35,639 nucleotides of DNA, taken from NCBI GenBank assembly GCA_903882825.1, contig CAIRYL010000119.1:1-35639 (forward strand), read 5' to 3'. This stretch comes from an uncultured Candidatus Peregrinibacteria bacterium (GTDB taxonomy: Bacteria > Patescibacteriota > Gracilibacteria > CAIRYL01). Position 1 is the first letter of the stretch. The number at the start of each line of letters is the position of its first letter. Below the pieces are notes generated by a model, which worked only from the letters and a program-made list of their open reading frames with translations, ran no database searches and had not been told where the DNA came from. Made by a program: the position numbers and the translations under genes. Below are positions 25,725-33,042 of the stretch, piece after piece.

Positions 25725-27275
25725 TTACATCATTTCTTCTTGTGGATGAGATTTTTTAAAAATTGATTTTATTTCTGGTGTAAAAAATTTTAAAAATGAA
25801 AGCATCCCCAAAAAAAGTATAACGGAGAAAACCAGAATAAACAGAAGCGTCATGGGCGAAGATCCAAATCCTGGAATAGCCAATCGTATTAAAAATATTC
25901 CTACCGCCATTATACTGGTGGCAATAATAATTTTAAAAGATGGAAGAATGGGAGGAAGAAAAGAAGTGTGTTGTGAGAGAAAAAACCATCCAAAACCTGT
26001 TACCGCACATTCCGAAATAATAGCGGAAATCGAGGCTCCTAAAAGCCCATATTTTGGGATAAGAAAAAGGTTTGAAATAAAATTTATACTGAGGGCAATT
26101 CCATTAATCCACATTACTTTTTGTTGTTGGTTATAGGAAATAAGGCAATAATTAAAAAAAGTAGACAAAAAAGAAAGGAAAAGCGGAATACAGAGAATTT
26201 TAAAAGCAGTATCCGCCCCTAAAATTCCAAGACTGGCATCAGTGAGCATTTTTGAATCAGCTAAACTCGCAGAAATAGGTGTAGCCAGCATTATTCCACC
26301 TCCAGCAATGGGAAGCCCTAGCGCAAATAAAAAAAGGAATGAAGATCTTAAAATTTGGAGAATATGAGGAGAGGATTCTTCAATAGATTTTGCGAGGAGC
26401 GGGAGTACAGAATTCATAAAAAATAACGGAAGAAGGAGGAGTACGTCCATCATCCTAATGGCTACATAGTATTTTCCGCTTTCTAAATCACCACAAAATT
26501 GGGCTATACATATTCCATTTTCTGATCTGGGTAATAAAAATCCCAATAGCAAAAACCCCATTCTAAAATAAAGTGTTCCTAAAATCATGGAAAGTCCGAA
26601 TGGTAGGCTTTGCAGAAAAAGTTTTTGCATTCCATTTTTTTGGAATGAAAAATGAAGAGGAAGTTCACGTTGGGTAAACAAAAAGGTCATTCCAAATGTA
26701 AACAAAGAACCAAAAATTCCCATACTTAAAATCCATAAAAAAGAGGAAGAAGATGATTCTGGACTGTAATACTGTGTAATCCACAAAACTCCTAAAAATG
26801 TAAATAATTTCCCTAAAATAAGCGAGTATGAGTGAAATCTCATCTTCCAAAAAAGTTGTAAGATTATGGAAACCGTCCCACTCATGAGGACAAAAAAAGT
26901 GGCAATGGAGGCAAAAATAACACCAGTCGGAATAATCGTTCCGGTGTATGCCGGAATAAAAAATGCGCTTCCCATTGCGAGGAGCATTGCGCCTCCTGTA
27001 AGAATAAGTCTGAGAGAGAATGCGTTGGAATAAATTTCATTCCGGAGTTCATCATGTTTCGACATTTCTCGGAGGGCAAGGGTGTAAATGCCCATATCTG
27101 CAATAGCTCCAAAAAATGCAAGAAATTCATAAATAGTTCCATAATCCCCAAATTCGGAAGTGTTAAAATAAGAGGATAAAATTCGTACTGTAAATAAAGC
27201 CAATATGGCAGTTCCAATTTTTCCAAAAATTTGTGCAAAAGTATTTCCAAGAATTTGTTGAGCGATATGGCGCAT
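25725..27275 (-). CDS. Wzx/MATE-like polysaccharide flippase
   Basis: 516 residues with roughly 12-14 hydrophobic segments across the whole length. The N-terminus 'QQILGNTFAQIFGKIGTAIL' followed by 'ALREMSKH' is typical of the oligosaccharide flippase (polysaccharide biosynthesis protein) family, which moves lipid-linked sugar repeats across the membrane. Later 'ISYNQQQKVMWINGIALSIN' and 'IPKYGLLGASISAIISE' are the family's conserved second-half motifs. A role in exporting a surface polymer agrees with csaB and the GT2 fusion. Divergent from the prgI gene, with 108 bases between starts. Substrate unknown. Confidence 0.88.
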   Translation of the reverse strand: MRHIAQQILGNTFAQIFGKIGTAILALFTVRILSSYFNTSEFGDYGTIYEFLAFFGAIADMGIYTLALREMSKHDELRNEIYSNAFSLRLILTGGAMLLAMGSAFFIPAYTGTIIPTGVIFASIATFFVLMSGTVSIILQLFWKMRFHSYSLILGKLFTFLGVLWITQYYSPESSSSSFLWILSMGIFGSLFTFGMTFLFTQRELPLHFSFQKNGMQKLFLQSLPFGLSMILGTLYFRMGFLLLGFLLPRSENGICIAQFCGDLESGKYYVAIRMMDVLLLLPLFFMNSVLPLLAKSIEESSPHILQILRSSFLFLFALGLPIAGGGIMLATPISASLADSKMLTDASLGILGADTAFKILCIPLFLSFLSTFFNYCLISYNQQQKVMWINGIALSINFISNLFLIPKYGLLGASISAIISECAVTGFGWFFLSQHTSFLPPILPSFKIIIATSIMAVGIFLIRLAIPGFGSSPMTLLFILVFSVILFLGMLSFLKFFTPEIKSIFKKSHPQEEMM

Positions 27276-27383
27276 ATATTTAAAAAATTCACATCCAGGA
27301 GTGTAGGGGAGTGCGCCATATAAAAAAAGAGAGATTGTTTTAGGAAAATACTGGAAAAATTTTATAAAAAAAGGTAGAATGCC

Positions 27384-27884
27384 ATGAACAATCTTTATTT
27401 TTACGCATTTTTAGAAATGGAATCCTATAAAATTCCTCGGGAAGTCCAAATAGAAGATCGAATTTTCGGTCCTATTACCATGCGCAGACTCATTATTTTG
27501 TCTGTGGGTGGAGGATTTACATACTTGGTTTGGTTAAAGTTAGGGAAAACATATGGACCTGCGGTTTGGGGAATCCCTGTTTTTTTATTTGGAAGTCTTA
27601 CTTTGGCATGGGCTTTTTTAGAACCACTCGGTATACGATTTGGGAAATTTTTATTACGTTTGGTAGAATTTATGATTCATCCCAAAATTCTTACTTTTGA
27701 TAAAAGGTTTTCACAACAAGTTTTTTTTCAGTTTATTGAATCTCAATCAAGAAATCAGAATTTTTCTGAAAAGAAAAATGGTCCAAATGAATCAGAAATT
27801 TACAATGAAAAACAAAAAACATTAGAACGTCTTCATGAAATTACACCACTTCTGGATATGGATAATAGACTCTCTCATTCATAA
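27384..27884 (+). CDS. PrgI-family membrane protein
   Basis: 166 residues. PrgI (PF12666-type) proteins are small inner-membrane partners of VirB4/TraC-like ATPases in Gram-positive and CPR type IV secretion-like systems. The signature start 'ESYKIPREVQIEDRIFGPIT' is followed by two membrane helices (~36-52 and ~58-80) and a charged C-terminal tail. ATG 27384 has an AAGGT sequence eight bases upstream, one of few Shine-Dalgarno-like sites here; ATG 27417 (residue 12) would match the family's usual start more exactly. The TraC-like gene begins two bases after the stop, so they are one unit. Confidence 0.82.
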   Translation: MNNLYFYAFLEMESYKIPREVQIEDRIFGPITMRRLIILSVGGGFTYLVWLKLGKTYGPAVWGIPVFLFGSLTLAWAFLEPLGIRFGKFLLRLVEFMIHPKILTFDKRFSQQVFFQFIESQSRNQNFSEKKNGPNESEIYNEKQKTLERLHEITPLLDMDNRLSHS

Positions 27885-27886
27885 AT

Positions 27887-28597
27887 ATGCCTGAAATTGA
27901 TGAACAAGAAACCGTTCGGCAAAAAAAAGGAGGACAACGAAAAAGTGTCCAATCACATTTACCCATTTCCGAAATTCGTGATGGTTTAGTACTTTTAAAA
28001 AATGGAGGTGTTCGTGCAGTACTCAAAACTTCTAGTATTAATTTCCATCTCAAATCTGAAGATGAACAATTAGCAACGATTAACGCATATCAAGGATTTT
28101 TAAATTCTCTCGATTTCCCTATTCAAATTCTTATTCGGTCTCGAAAACTTGATTTGGATGATTATTTTGAACATTTACAACAAAGAATTTTTCAAGAAGA
28201 AAATCCTGTTATTAAAGGACAAACGCGAGAATATTTAGAATATATTAAAAAACTCGTAGAATATGCCGATATTATGGAGAAAAATTTTTATGTTGTGATT
28301 CCTAAAAATCCAAAGCGAGTAGAAAATAAAGGAGTTTTTCAATCCTTTTGGGATAATATTACGCCAGAAGATTCATTAGAAAAAGTGAGTTTGAGATATA
28401 GTGAATATAAAGCATTAAAAGAAGGTATAGAAAAACGAATAGATACGGTAAAAGCAGGATTAGAGAGATGTGGTTTGAGAGTCGAGCAAATGGGAACACA
28501 ATCTCTTATTGAAATGTATTATCATATTTTTAATCCGGAAGTTTCTCGGCGTGAAAAATTAGGCAATGTAGAAGAGTATTACGTTACAGGGCGTTGA
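27887..28597 (+). CDS. TraC-like (VirB4 N-terminal-type) protein without ATPase domain
   Basis: 236 residues. It resembles the stand-alone N-terminal domain of TraC/VirB4 conjugation ATPases: 'HLPISEIRDGLVLLKNGGVR', 'SSINFHLKSEDEQ', 'FLNSLDFPIQILIRSRKLDL' and the C-terminal 'ERCGLRVEQMGTQSLIEMYY'. No Walker motif is present. In CPR genomes this protein normally precedes a separate VirB4-like ATPase gene; here the TGA stop is followed by a terminator and an unrelated membrane protein. Partner: PrgI, immediately upstream. A role in DNA transfer or pilus-like secretion is inferred from family only. Confidence 0.8.
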   Translation: MPEIDEQETVRQKKGGQRKSVQSHLPISEIRDGLVLLKNGGVRAVLKTSSINFHLKSEDEQLATINAYQGFLNSLDFPIQILIRSRKLDLDDYFEHLQQRIFQEENPVIKGQTREYLEYIKKLVEYADIMEKNFYVVIPKNPKRVENKGVFQSFWDNITPEDSLEKVSLRYSEYKALKEGIEKRIDTVKAGLERCGLRVEQMGTQSLIEMYYHIFNPEVSRREKLGNVEEYYVTGR

Positions 28598-28633
28598 TTT
28601 TTTTAAAAGGTTTTAGTGTTTTTGTTTTTTTTG

Positions 28634-28663
28634 AAGTCAAAAAAAATGCTGACTTGTTTTTTT
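28634..28663 (+). terminator. Terminator after the prgI/traC-like pair
   Basis: AAGTCA (28634-28639) pairs with TGACTT (28650-28655) around a 10-base loop, followed by G and seven T residues. Confidence 0.65.
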
Positions 28664-28706
28664 ATCAATATAAAAGGCAAAATAGAATCGATTTTTTTGT
28701 TTTTGT

Positions 28707-29633
28707 ATGCCTCTCGAAATTTCTCAATTTTCAAGTGATTACCAATCTTCGTGGATAAAAGGAGTATTTTTCTTTATGATCTCTGTTTTTTCTACAATTT
28801 TTGTGTGGAATGCTTATGATATGATTTCTCCTCTTGTTTTTTTCCTTGTATTTTTTGGATTTTCTATAGGAGGGGTGGTTTTTTCTGCATTTTTACAAGG
28901 ATCACGATTTTTTGCCCTTGGATATCCCCTTACGTTTCTTTTTATCACTCAAATTTTTGGTCTTTCTGGAAATTATTTTTGGATATTTTTTGGTTTGGGT
29001 ATTACGTTTGCAGTTCTTTTTTTTACGTTGTATATCGAACTTTCTGAAAGAGTTCAGATTTCATTTTTAGTACTGGTTCCACGGGCTATTTCAAAAGCTT
29101 TTTTTATTTTCCTCCTCGTTATTTCTCTGGTGATGGCTTCTACGGTTCCACTTCCTGACCTTTTAGCGAAAATTTTTGAAAGTAACGTTTTTACCGAAAC
29201 ACTTCAGAAAATAAATACCGGGGTTCTGTCTTCTCCTTCTGTGTTACAGTCTTTAGAAGAACAAAAAAAAGAAATTTTAAAGACGTGTGGTGGAGATACA
29301 GAATGTGAAAAAGTCGCGAATATCCAAATGGAAAAACAATTATTAGCAGGAAAAAACACCTCATCAATGGCAATTCAAGAGCAATTAAAAAGTATAATTA
29401 CCCCAGAATTGTTCCAGTCTCAAATTTCAGATCTCCCCTATGCTTCCTTTCTTCCTGTAAGCTTCACACAAAATATAGGAGTTTTTTTCCTGGTTTTACT
29501 TTTCGGGCTTCCTTTTATATCTATTTTTTCATTATTAGGGTCACTTCTTATTTATCCTATTTTTATTATATTAAGACTTTTCCAGGTATTTACACTTCAT
29601 ACTCGTTCCGTAAATCAAGAATATTTTGTGTAA
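28707..29633 (+). CDS. Unrecognised polytopic membrane protein
   Basis: 308 residues, no family recognised. About five N-terminal membrane helices (~17-37, 40-61, 68-84, 88-110, 129-147), a ~105-residue soluble loop (~148-252) with one close Cys pair in 'KTCGGDTEC', and two C-terminal helices (~256-275, 279-295). The tail is short. Start ATG 28707 has no Shine-Dalgarno sequence. tilS starts three bases after its stop, so they share a transcript. It sits just downstream of the prgI/traC-like pair, but a terminator intervenes, so a secretion link is uncertain. Confidence 0.75.
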   Translation: MPLEISQFSSDYQSSWIKGVFFFMISVFSTIFVWNAYDMISPLVFFLVFFGFSIGGVVFSAFLQGSRFFALGYPLTFLFITQIFGLSGNYFWIFFGLGITFAVLFFTLYIELSERVQISFLVLVPRAISKAFFIFLLVISLVMASTVPLPDLLAKIFESNVFTETLQKINTGVLSSPSVLQSLEEQKKEILKTCGGDTECEKVANIQMEKQLLAGKNTSSMAIQEQLKSIITPELFQSQISDLPYASFLPVSFTQNIGVFFLVLLFGLPFISIFSLLGSLLIYPIFIILRLFQVFTLHTRSVNQEYFV

Positions 29634-29636
29634 TCA

Positions 29637-30530
29637 ATGGGAAATAATTATCATTTTTCTTCGAGTTCTCTACTGGTGGTCGCGTTTTCTGGAGGACCAG
29701 ATTCGGTATATGCAGTAGAAAATCTTTCTCATAATGGATTTAAAAACCTTATTCTGGCGCATTTTCATCATCATATACGAAATGAAGAAGCAGAAAAAGA
29801 TGCAATTTTTTGTGAACAGTATGCACAAAAAAATGGCTATCGGTGGGCAAGAGGGGACTGGGAAACTCCAGAAAATAGTGAAGAAAAAGCACGTAAAGCG
29901 CGTTATACATTTTTAGAAAAAATACGAGAAGAATCCGAAGCAAAAGCCATTGTAACCGGTCATCATGCGGATGATATGGCGGAAACAATTTTTTTGCAGT
30001 TTTTAAGAGGAGGTGGAATGAGGGGGTTGAAAGGAATGGAAGAATGGGACGATATTCGTAAAATTTGGAGACCTTTTTTAGGCGTTCAAAAATGCGAAAT
30101 TGTACAATTTTTACAAGATAAAAAAATCCCATTTTGTATTGATTCTTCAAATAATGAATCGATATTTACTCGAAATTTTTTACGAAACAAAATTTTCCCA
30201 CTTCTTCAAGATCGATTTCCTGGATTTTCTCAAAGAATTTTAAAAAATACTGAGTATATTGCGTCTACGGTATCTTTTTTGGAATCTGTAGCAGAGGAAT
30301 TTTTAGCATTTTATCCTTCACCGTATTTTGAAAAAGATCATTTTTTTTCGCTTCATCCCACTGTCCGGTATGAAGTATTGAGAAAAATATGTTCTCCATT
30401 TTTTGGAGATTCATTACCGATTGAACAAATAGAAGAATTTTTAAAAAATGGAAAAAGTGGTAAAAAATGGCAAGGAAAAGGGAAAATATTTACTATTTTT
30501 GGAAAAAACGTTTTTTATGAATCAATATGA
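29637..30530 (+). CDS. tilS: tRNA(Ile)-lysidine synthetase
   Basis: 297 residues; bacterial TilS ranges ~310-480, so this is a compact form lacking most C-terminal domains. TilS attaches lysine to C34 of tRNA-Ile(CAU) so that it reads AUA, an essential reaction. Visible: PP-loop 'SGGPDS' (18-23), 'LAHFHHHIR' (~40-48), 'VTGHHADDMAETIFLQFLRG' (~106-125), and 'DSSNNESIFTRNFLRNKIFP' (~168-188) with the family's Arg-Asn-x-Arg. Adenylation and lysine-binding motifs are intact. The TGA stop overlaps the ATG of the riboflavin kinase gene. Confidence 0.93.
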   Translation: MGNNYHFSSSSLLVVAFSGGPDSVYAVENLSHNGFKNLILAHFHHHIRNEEAEKDAIFCEQYAQKNGYRWARGDWETPENSEEKARKARYTFLEKIREESEAKAIVTGHHADDMAETIFLQFLRGGGMRGLKGMEEWDDIRKIWRPFLGVQKCEIVQFLQDKKIPFCIDSSNNESIFTRNFLRNKIFPLLQDRFPGFSQRILKNTEYIASTVSFLESVAEEFLAFYPSPYFEKDHFFSLHPTVRYEVLRKICSPFFGDSLPIEQIEEFLKNGKSGKKWQGKGKIFTIFGKNVFYESI

Positions 30531-30880
30531 TGGAGTTTTTTGGAACCGTAATAAGCGGAGATGGTATTGGAAAAACGTTAGGTTTCCCAACTATAAATAT
30601 GAGTACAGAAGAGATTCTTACAGAAACTGGTGTGTTTTCAGTGCATATTCAATTTCTCCATGATCCCCAAAAATTTGTGGGGATTTTACATCTTGGACCA
30701 AGACCAACTCTTCATAAATTAGAAAAAAGGGTGGAAATATTTGTGCTCAACTTTTCAAAAACCGTATTAAACGGCACAATGGTCAAGGTTTCTATGGGGA
30801 AAAAAATTCGTGATGTCCAAAAATTTGATTCTCTTGATGATTTAAAAATACAGATACAAAAAGATATAGAGATGATTTGA
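30527..30880 (+). CDS. ribF: Stand-alone riboflavin kinase domain
   Basis: 117 residues. It corresponds to the C-terminal kinase half of bifunctional RibF and phosphorylates riboflavin to FMN. Motifs: 'GDGIGKTLGFPTINM' (flavin and ATP site), 'ETGVFSVHI', 'GILHLGPRPTL' and 'VEIFVLNF'. The N-terminal FAD synthetase (nucleotidyltransferase) half is absent, because tilS occupies the DNA upstream. ATG 30527 overlaps the tilS stop; a second ATG follows at 30530. It ends two bases before the convergent hisH stop. Confidence 0.88.
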   Translation: MMEFFGTVISGDGIGKTLGFPTINMSTEEILTETGVFSVHIQFLHDPQKFVGILHLGPRPTLHKLEKRVEIFVLNFSKTVLNGTMVKVSMGKKIRDVQKFDSLDDLKIQIQKDIEMI

Positions 30881-30882
30881 AA

Positions 30883-31494
30883 TTATGAAATATTTTTCTT
30901 TATTTCATATCCTAAAAAATAACTCAACAGTTTTTCGCCTTCTATTCCTGACTTTTCGGGATGGAATTGTATACCGGTTATATTTTGTTTTTGTACTGCT
31001 GAGCAAAATATTTTTTTATCATATTCGGTTTCTCCTAAAATATACTGTGTATCGTCTGGGATGCAGTAGTATGAATGCACAAAATAAAAATCTTGAAGTG
31101 GGAAATTTGTCTTTTCTGGTTCTCTTTGAAAGGAAACAGTGTTCCATCCGGTATGTGGGACAATACCTACTTCCTGCAGATTAAATTTTTTAACTTTTCC
31201 AGGAATAAGTCCAAGACATGGAGTGTTTCCTTCTTCTGAAAAATCAAATAACAGTTGCATTCCGAGGCAAATGCCCAGAATTGGTTTTTTGTAGTTTCTT
31301 AAAAAAACATCTATTTTTTTCTCCTGCAATAATTGCATAGCGCTTTTAGCATGCCCTACTCCAGGAAAAAGAATTTGATCTGTTTTTTGTAAATCTTCAA
31401 CATTTCCAGAAACTATAAATGGTATTTTTAAACGGTGTAAAGCGTTTGTAATACTTTTAATATTTCCTGCATCGTAATTTATAACGCCTATCAT
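30883..31494 (-). CDS. hisH: Imidazole glycerol phosphate synthase glutaminase subunit HisH
   Basis: 203 residues, class I glutamine amidotransferase. The triad is present: C76 in 'GICLGMQLLF' and H178/E180 in 'GIQFHPEKSG'. Other HisH blocks: 'INYDAGNIKS', 'ILFPGVGHAKSAM', 'VPHTGWNTV' and 'FYFVHSYYC'. HisH supplies ammonia to HisF in histidine synthesis; in some surface-sugar loci a HisH/HisF pair serves an amidotransferase such as WbpG. No hisF or other his gene is in the window. Its ATG overlaps the glutaredoxin stop (ATGA), so translation is coupled. Confidence 0.92.
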   Translation of the reverse strand: MIGVINYDAGNIKSITNALHRLKIPFIVSGNVEDLQKTDQILFPGVGHAKSAMQLLQEKKIDVFLRNYKKPILGICLGMQLLFDFSEEGNTPCLGLIPGKVKKFNLQEVGIVPHTGWNTVSFQREPEKTNFPLQDFYFVHSYYCIPDDTQYILGETEYDKKIFCSAVQKQNITGIQFHPEKSGIEGEKLLSYFLGYEIKKNIS

Positions 31495-31742
31495 ATCATC
31501 ATTTGGTTGAGTTTTCCTTCATCATTGAGCTTTTTAAGATTGTCAAAACCACCGACAAAGGTTTCTCCTATAAAAATCATGGGAACCGTTCGATGATTAT
31601 GTTCTTCTACGAGCGTAAAAAATTCTTCTGGATGTTCTTCTACAGAAATTTCTTCGTATGCGTATTTTTTTGCTTTTAGAAGTTCTTTTGCGGCAACGCA
31701 GTATGGGCAATGAGATTTTGTAAAAATACGAATAGCATTCAT
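31491..31742 (-). CDS. Glutaredoxin
   Basis: 83 residues. Thioredoxin-fold redox protein with dithiol active site 'CPYC' (C12, C15), 'TVPMIFIGETFVGG' containing the cis-Pro, and a C-terminal helix. It resembles GrxC-type proteins that reduce disulfides at glutathione's or thioredoxin reductase's expense. The coupled hisH downstream has no obvious functional link. Divergent from the mechanosensitive-channel-like gene. Confidence 0.93.
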   Translation of the reverse strand: MNAIRIFTKSHCPYCVAAKELLKAKKYAYEEISVEEHPEEFFTLVEEHNHRTVPMIFIGETFVGGFDNLKKLNDEGKLNQMMI

Positions 31743-31784
31743 AAAAAATGTAAAAAAAGCTTTTGAAGCGTATCAAAAAGGAGG

Positions 31785-31814
31785 AGTATATGAAAGGTGT
31801 TTTCATTTTTTTAA
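31785..31814 (-). promoter_or_regulatory. Possible promoter of glutaredoxin-hisH
   Basis: On the minus strand TTAAAA (31809-31814), 18-base spacer, TATACT (31785-31790), leader ~36 bases. It overlaps the divergent promoter at 31800-31828. Confidence 0.4.
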
Positions 31815-31833
31815 GAGTGTGGTATAATACCAC
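31800..31833 (+). promoter_or_regulatory. Promoter with palindromic extended -10 (GTGGTATAATACCAC)
   Basis: TTTTCA (31800-31805), 17-base spacer, TATAAT (31823-31828) with TGn extension. The -10 lies at the centre of a perfect 15-base palindrome, 31819-31833. Predicted start 31835, 15 bases before ATG 31850. The palindrome could be a repressor operator. Confidence 0.55.
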
Positions 31834-31849
31834 GAGTTTTTTATCTTTT

Positions 31850-32569
31850 ATGAATTATTTTTTACACAGTGTCGAATCTTTCTTTGTGAATTTTTTACAA
31901 GCTATTCGTCCATTTTTTGATACTGCACTGGATAAAAGTGATGAATTTTTTCTTTCTCTGCTTTTATTACTATTTGGATGGTGGCTTGGGAAAATAGTAG
32001 AAGAAATTATTGTTAAAATTGGGAATCGTCCTTTTTTACAAAAAATTTCTGAGAGGAGTGGGTTTTCTGAACTTTTAAAAAAAGCGGATATAAATGAACC
32101 TCCTGCTCGAGTAATTGGGCAATTTATGAAAGGATATATTTTTTCACTCTTTATTTTATCGGTTGCAAAATTACTAGAAATTAACGCCATTGCGGAATTT
32201 TTAGAAAATATAATTCGATATATTCCCAATATTATTATTGCACTCGTCATTGTTCTTTTTGGGATTCAGGTGGCAGATACGTCTTCGGCGGTGATTAAAA
32301 GTGGATTTAAAGTTGCCAATTCTTCTTCTGGAAAAATTCTTTCTATCGTTGCGAAGGGCATTATTGTAACATTTGCAATTTTGGCAGCACTTGCTCAACT
32401 AAAAATTGCTCAAGATCTTATACAGGTATTATTTATTGGTTTTGTTGGGGCTATTGCGCTTTCTGGCGGGCTTGCTTTTGGGCTTGGAGGGAAAAAAATT
32501 GTAGAAGAATTTTTAGATGATTTACGAGGAAGTACGAAAGAAGAAAAAGAAGACGTACAGGAGAAATAA
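31850..32569 (+). CDS. Mechanosensitive-channel-like membrane protein (conserved TM helix repeats)
   Basis: 239 residues from ATG 31850, chosen because the best promoter starts transcription at ~31835. ATG 31790 in the same frame has a strong AAGGAGG six bases upstream and would add 20 residues, but it lies before that promoter and Shine-Dalgarno sites are rare here. The protein has about five membrane helices with the repeated TM-helix type seen in small MscS-related proteins: 'ARVIGQFMKGYIFSLFILSV' and 'IPNIIIALVIVLFGIQVAD', then 'ALSGGLAFGLGGKKIVEEFL'. The beta-domain of true MscS is absent. Probably a membrane stress or conductance protein; function unproven. Confidence 0.82.
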   Translation: MNYFLHSVESFFVNFLQAIRPFFDTALDKSDEFFLSLLLLLFGWWLGKIVEEIIVKIGNRPFLQKISERSGFSELLKKADINEPPARVIGQFMKGYIFSLFILSVAKLLEINAIAEFLENIIRYIPNIIIALVIVLFGIQVADTSSAVIKSGFKVANSSSGKILSIVAKGIIVTFAILAALAQLKIAQDLIQVLFIGFVGAIALSGGLAFGLGGKKIVEEFLDDLRGSTKEEKEDVQEK

Positions 32570-32586
32570 ATAAAAATGTTTTATTT
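32568..32586. terminator. AT-only hairpin between convergent stops
   Basis: AAATAAAA and TTTTATTT form an 8-bp stem with an ATG loop overlapping both stop codons. Being AT-only it is a weak, possibly bidirectional terminator. Confidence 0.3.
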
Positions 32587-33036
32587 TCCTCTTTTATACC
32601 CTTTTTGCATTGCTTCTTCCTCGTTTGCAAAAAAGATACGATTTTTTACGGCAAGCGTGTCTGCCTTTGTATGATCGAGTGGATAAAAATATTTTCCGCT
32701 TTTAGAAGCTACAAATTGCATTCCTTTTGGTGCTGGAATTTTTTCAAGATTTGGGAGAATTTCAGTAATTTCTGTGGAAAAATTTCCAGATGGATATACG
32801 GAAATTTCTGAATCTTTTCCTATTTTTAGTCGAATTTCCGAACTTTCTGAGATTCCATAGAGTATTCCGTTTTCTATTTTTTGAAGCTGAATGACGGGAA
32901 TAAGCCCTGGAGATTGATTTTCATGAGAAAATGGAATTTTCTCCTCGAAAAAAAAATGCCGTTCCAGCACAATACCTATGAAAATTCCAATGCAGAATAT
33001 TCCGAGCACGCCTACGATATACCTTCCCTTTTCCAT
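32581..33036 (-). CDS. Small membrane-anchored protein of unknown function
   Basis: 151 residues from ATG 33036; the longer frame to 33147 would overlap the divergent methyltransferase gene and start upstream of the likely promoter. One N-terminal membrane helix (~5-23, 'IVGVLGIFCIGIFIGIV') then an extracytoplasmic part. The C-terminal ~45 residues, 'FVASKSGKYFYPLDHTKAD' and 'RIFFANEEEAMQKGYKRGK', resemble the short Ada-like Cys-containing domain often found at the end of CPR anchored proteins ('SKNGKKYHxxxC...'). The usual Cys ligands are missing here, so it is a degenerate version. Function not recognised. Confidence 0.75.
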   Translation of the reverse strand: MEKGRYIVGVLGIFCIGIFIGIVLERHFFFEEKIPFSHENQSPGLIPVIQLQKIENGILYGISESSEIRLKIGKDSEISVYPSGNFSTEITEILPNLEKIPAPKGMQFVASKSGKYFYPLDHTKADTLAVKNRIFFANEEEAMQKGYKRGK

Positions 33037-33042
33037 ATCATC

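Noticed and set aside
26882..27319. 145-codon minus-strand frame overlapping the flippase N-terminus in another frame
   Set aside because: Hydrophobic shadow of the flippase helices; the flippase frame has the conserved family motifs and the full length.
31763..31789. Upstream in-frame start of the mechanosensitive-like gene at 31763
   Set aside because: It has no ribosome site, precedes the best promoter, and the encoded extension does not resemble the family.
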